This document shows, piece after piece, positions 3,748 through 6,679 of a stretch of 6,679 nt of DNA (positions within the stretch are counted from its first letter, which is position 1; every line of letters starts with the position of its first letter). Made by a program: the position numbers and the translations under genes. The DNA is from Chlamydiota bacterium (GTDB lineage Bacteria > Chlamydiota > Chlamydiia > Chlamydiales > JAJFMK01), in NCBI GenBank assembly GCA_021772215.1, contig JAJFMK010000183.1:1-6679 (forward strand), read 5' to 3'. The notes under the pieces were generated by a model that saw only the letters and a program-made list of their open reading frames with translations, was not told where the DNA came from and did not search any database.

Positions 3748-6679
3748 TTACATCTCATACATTTCAATGTTTTGGCTGCTCTTTCCGCCGACGTCGAGCT
3801 TGATCTCTTCTAGGATCACTCCGCCCGAGCCGAAGATGCGAATTGTATAGAGACCAGCATCTTCAAGCTCTGGTCCTGATTTACTCTCAAGTAGGTTTTT
3901 ACCTGCTCTATAGATGAGCCAATTTGGAAGTGAATTGCCACCAGAGACTGGTTGATCATGTTTAAGCCACTCACAATAGCCATCTGGTATGGGCAGCCCT
4001 GCAAACATCCTTCGACCTTCGTATGCTTTGACAAGTTTGATGTCAGCTTTAGGAGCCTCTATCTGGTAGCCGAAAGGTATGCCAATGGAAACTGTTTTCG
4101 TTCCCTTGTCGTAATTTTTGCGGTTCCAAGGATTGAGGAGAACTCCTCTTTTGCTGTACCAACCCAAAGCTAATCCACCAACTGCTGCAAGAGGTCCAAA
4201 GATGGAGAGAGCTAACTCAGCATTGGAAGTTCCCTGCACACTTAGGTCAAAGATGCTACAGGTCTCTTGATCACCATCTTCAGCGCAGATCTGTAGAGGG
4301 ACCGTTTTGTCGCTAAAGTCGCCAGTGTCGCCTCGACCCGGTTTTCCAGCTAATGTTCTACTTTCGAAGGTAAGCCATGGGGGAAGCGTTCTTCCATTAA
4401 CCCTTTTGGCATTCAGTTCGAGGGTATCACCGTTGGCGTCGACAAAGGTGTTATCGGGAACAACAAGCCTAAAGGTTTGTCCCACTTGAGCTACCTGGTT
4501 TGATAGGGGGTTTGCAACACTTGGAGCAGCATTTGATCCCACTGTTAGAGAGAGTGTTCCGAGCGCTGGAGCCTGAACGCCATCATCTGCTGTAACTAAG
4601 ATACTGTAAGTTCCTTCAGAGTTACTTGGAGGGACTCCAGTGATGACATTGGTTGCTGGATTGTAGTTTAGCCAAGGCGGCAAGGGCGATCCATCTCCAA
4701 GGGTAACCATATAGGTAACAGGCCCTAAAGGGGAGCTGATCATATTGCTAGGAATCGTATAGATAAAAGAGCCACCAATACGAGCGATTTCTTCAGAGAG
4801 AGCATCAACGACATTGAGGTCAAATGAGCTTGTCGCAGTTCCTCCTTTACTGTCTACAGCAGTCACTTTTAAGGAGACAGACCCTTTATTTGAGGTGAGA
4901 GGCGTGCCTTGAAACTCAACCCTTGTCCCAATAAAGCTGAGCCACGCAGGTAGGGAGCTGTCATCATCCTTGGAGGCGCGGTAGGTTAGGGACTCACCAG
5001 CTGGTGTCGAAAAAGTATTGCCAGGGATCGCATAGATATAGGGAGCACCAACTGAAGCTACCTGATCTGGAATAGGATTAATTATGGTAGGAAATTCCCC
5101 TACAGTTAAGGTGAATATTGAAGAGGTGACTGCTCCTGGTGTATCTGTTGCCCTTAATCGTATTGAAATCGATCCAGCATCACCTGCTGTGGGTGTCCCT
5201 GAAAAGGTAGTTGATATGGGGTTAAAGTTAAGCCAGGTGGGGAGGGGACTGCCATTAGCAAGCGTTGCGCTAAAGGTCAAAATATCTCCTACATCTTGGT
5301 CGGTAATGGTTCCTGCAGGCACTGTAAAAGAGTAAGATTGATCAATATTTACAGCTTGGTTAGAAATTGGGGTCGATACTTTTGGGAAGTGGTCGACAGT
5401 CAATGAGAAGGTACTATTTGCTTGATCAACAACAATTCCATCGCGGGCAAAAACTTGGATATCCGTTAGTCCAACGTTAGAGGATTGAGGGGTTCCAGAA
5501 AAAATACCGATGGTCGAAAAGCTTAGCCAGGAAGGTAGAAGAGCTCCATTGCTCTGTTTAGCAGAGAAAAAAACTACATCGCCGTTAGGGTCTGGAAAGA
5601 CAGTTTGGTCAACAAAGTAGGTAAAAGGGGCGCCGACATCAACGAGTTGGTTTGAGATTGAACCTGCGTTAACTGGTGCGCCTTCAACACGCAGTAGAAA
5701 TGGGAAAGAGGCAATATGTTGGTCGCTGTTTTTGGCGAGCAGTTCTAATTCATAATTTCCAATATGTGATTGGTTGGCGACTCCATGAAGGAGAAGCTCC
5801 TGCTCATAAATTTCTAACAAATCACTAGCTGCGTATATATAATTATTTTTGCTATATACTGCATCAACGCTACTAAAACCCCCAAAAGATGCAGAAAGCT
5901 TAACGGGATTATATGGGTCATGGACATCAAAGGCTTGAACCCCAATACCACTGGTATAGGCGATACCATTAATGACATCTAAGCCTCTTGTGAAAGGTTG
6001 GAAGATAGTTGTTAGCAAAGTGGGGGCAAATTGATTACTAATATTAACAATGTTTAAACCAGAAAGTGCTTCTGTATCAAATGTGTAGTAGGCAAAATCG
6101 TCTTCTATATCAAGGGTAATCCCGTAACCGCCGTCATAGGTGGAGATTAATGTTGGGGTGGCTGGATTTGTAACATTAATAATTTTAATTCCACTGCTGT
6201 ATAATACATAGGCAGTTTCGCCCACGATTTTTATATCTTTAGTAAAGTTTGGATTAGTAATGGAACCCGCTAATGTGGGAGTTTTGGGGTCAGTGACATT
6301 TAATACTAACATTCCAAGAGAAGAATGTGTCAGATAGGCAAAATCATTAGTTGCCCAAACATTTCTTGATCTACTTGGTGTATTATATGATCCCGATAAA
6401 GTTGCATTATAGGGATTACTTATATCGATAATTCGAAGACCACTGTCTTCAACCACATAGGCAAAATTCCCTACGACATGAAGATCATTGCAACTATCAA
6501 CGAGCCCTTCTATTCCTATCTGAGTGGGAAGTGCTGGAGTGCCTACGTCAAAGATATAGAAGTTGTCATCTGAACAGGCATAAGCCAGGTCGTCTATGAC
6601 ATCCAGGTGCATGAAGGGGCTTCCCATTCCTTGGGAGCTTAAAATTGTCAGTTCATGTAATTTGAGATCAAGCCAATCT
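3748..6679 (-). CDS. Paralogous LVIVD-propeller / CADG Ig-like single-pass surface protein (5' end cut by the window edge)
   Basis: This is the upstream tandem paralogue of the 319-3735 gene, with the same domain order. The frame stays open past the first in-window Met (6625-6627) to the right edge. The 17 upstream codons include WLDLKL, which aligns with PAWLKL of the paralogue, so that Met is internal and the true N-terminus, including any signal peptide, lies outside. Counting from that Met: propeller to about residue 280; second half of the split CADG domain about 276-316; five CADG domains at about 317-412, 413-510, 511-608, 609-698 and 699-799; membrane helix about 802-823; LLNPWNRKNYDKG; CADG-like domain 843-946; short tail ending EMYEM. 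Its propeller blades are less regular than the paralogue's, while the C-terminal half is closely similar. It ends in TAA 12 bases before the next gene and is probably co-transcribed with it. Function is unproven; surface adhesion or ligand binding is inferred. Confidence 0.92.
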   Translation of the reverse strand, partial: DWLDLKLHELTILSSQGMGSPFMHLDVIDDLAYACSDDNFYIFDVGTPALPTQIGIEGLVDSCNDLHVVGNFAYVVEDSGLRIIDISNPYNATLSGSYNTPSRSRNVWATNDFAYLTHSSLGMLVLNVTDPKTPTLAGSITNPNFTKDIKIVGETAYVLYSSGIKIINVTNPATPTLISTYDGGYGITLDIEDDFAYYTFDTEALSGLNIVNISNQFAPTLLTTIFQPFTRGLDVINGIAYTSGIGVQAFDVHDPYNPVKLSASFGGFSSVDAVYSKNNYIYAASDLLEIYEQELLLHGVANQSHIGNYELELLAKNSDQHIASFPFLLRVEGAPVNAGSISNQLVDVGAPFTYFVDQTVFPDPNGDVVFFSAKQSNGALLPSWLSFSTIGIFSGTPQSSNVGLTDIQVFARDGIVVDQANSTFSLTVDHFPKVSTPISNQAVNIDQSYSFTVPAGTITDQDVGDILTFSATLANGSPLPTWLNFNPISTTFSGTPTAGDAGSISIRLRATDTPGAVTSSIFTLTVGEFPTIINPIPDQVASVGAPYIYAIPGNTFSTPAGESLTYRASKDDDSSLPAWLSFIGTRVEFQGTPLTSNKGSVSLKVTAVDSKGGTATSSFDLNVVDALSEEIARIGGSFIYTIPSNMISSPLGPVTYMVTLGDGSPLPPWLNYNPATNVITGVPPSNSEGTYSILVTADDGVQAPALGTLSLTVGSNAAPSVANPLSNQVAQVGQTFRLVVPDNTFVDANGDTLELNAKRVNGRTLPPWLTFESRTLAGKPGRGDTGDFSDKTVPLQICAEDGDQETCSIFDLSVQGTSNAELALSIFGPLAAVGGLALGWYSKRGVLLNPWNRKNYDKGTKTVSIGIPFGYQIEAPKADIKLVKAYEGRRMFAGLPIPDGYCEWLKHDQPVSGGNSLPNWLIYRAGKNLLESKSGPELEDAGLYTIRIFGSGGVILEEIKLDVGGKSSQNIEMYEM
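4159..4224 (-). other. Predicted C-terminal transmembrane helix, upstream paralogue
   Basis: Residues about 802-823 from the internal Met (core ALSIFGPLAAVGGLALGWY) are hydrophobic and followed by SKRGVLLNPWNRKNYDKG. Sequence, position and charge pattern match the paralogue, supporting the same orientation. Confidence 0.72.
4231..5679 (-). repeat. Array of five CADG/He_PIG Ig-like domains, upstream paralogue
   Basis: The five domains match those of the downstream paralogue one for one, with the same boundaries and the same LPxWL and SGTP or TGVP landmarks. The second domain keeps the LANGSPLPTWL loop that is shortened in the paralogue. The last one contains the conserved cysteine pair (codons at 4285-4287 and 4258-4260). 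Domain-by-domain pairing indicates duplication of a whole gene with a complete array, not independent expansion of domains. Confidence 0.8.
5788..6648 (-). repeat. Seven-bladed LVIVD-type propeller repeats in the upstream paralogue (divergent)
   Basis: Blades begin near residues 6, 49, 90, 132, 172, 216 and 257 counted from the internal Met. Examples are LHVVGNFAYVVEDSGLRIID and IKIVGETAYVLYSSGIKIIN. As in the paralogue, the seventh blade is short (VYSKNNYIYAASDLLEIYEQ), and the strand before blade 1 (around SSQGMGSPF) would complete it. Individual blades are more degenerate than in the downstream gene; several lack the ADG turn. Two cysteines in blade 1 (residues 18 and 46) have no counterpart in the paralogue. 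Confidence 0.75.

Noticed and set aside
3816..5335. Short open frames on both strands within 3816-5335
   Set aside because: All overlap the upstream paralogue in other frames, and two repeat the shadow pattern of the paralogous positions. There is no independent coding evidence.
319..6679. Frameshift-split single gene
   Set aside because: Each reading frame has a full set of matching domains and its own C-terminal helix, and the second gene has its own ribosome binding site and N-terminal hydrophobic segment. This is tandem duplication, not a broken gene.

Overview
The window holds two very large coding regions, both read on the minus strand, plus a 318-base non-coding stretch at the left edge. 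No tRNA, rRNA, CRISPR array, transposase or enzyme gene was recognised. The two genes are tandem paralogues. The upstream one (3748 to the right edge) enters the window already open and lacks its N-terminus. The downstream one (319-3735) is complete at 1138 residues. They are separated by 12 bases that carry a Shine-Dalgarno sequence, so they very probably form one transcription unit running from right to left.

Both proteins share one architecture. It begins with a first half of a cadherin/dystroglycan-type Ig-like (CADG / He_PIG) domain, followed by a seven-bladed propeller of LVIVD-type repeats of about 42 residues. The second half of the split CADG domain comes next, then five intact CADG domains, one predicted membrane helix, a basic juxtamembrane motif (NPWNRKNYDKG), and a seventh, degenerate CADG-like domain on the predicted cytosolic side. 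The complete protein also has an unusually long N-terminal segment ending in a hydrophobic stretch that looks like a signal sequence or signal anchor. The overall plan is that of a type I single-pass surface protein with a very large ectodomain, recalling dystroglycan or cadherin. Adhesion or ligand binding is the natural guess, but nothing in the sequence proves it.

The organism is bacterial, judging by tight gene packing, a Shine-Dalgarno site and no introns. Base composition looks moderate (somewhat below 50% GC by eye). Eukaryotic-like CADG domains joined to LVIVD propellers would fit a host-associated Gram-negative bacterium, such as a chlamydia-like or Legionella-like amoeba symbiont, or an environmental planctomycete/verrucomicrobial-type genome. 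I cannot decide the taxon from this window.

The most notable observations are the insertion of a whole beta-propeller inside an Ig-like domain, the CADG-like fold on the cytosolic side of the membrane helix, uneven divergence between the paralogues (propeller diverged, membrane-proximal half conserved), and a conserved cysteine pair that provides the only two cysteines of the complete protein.
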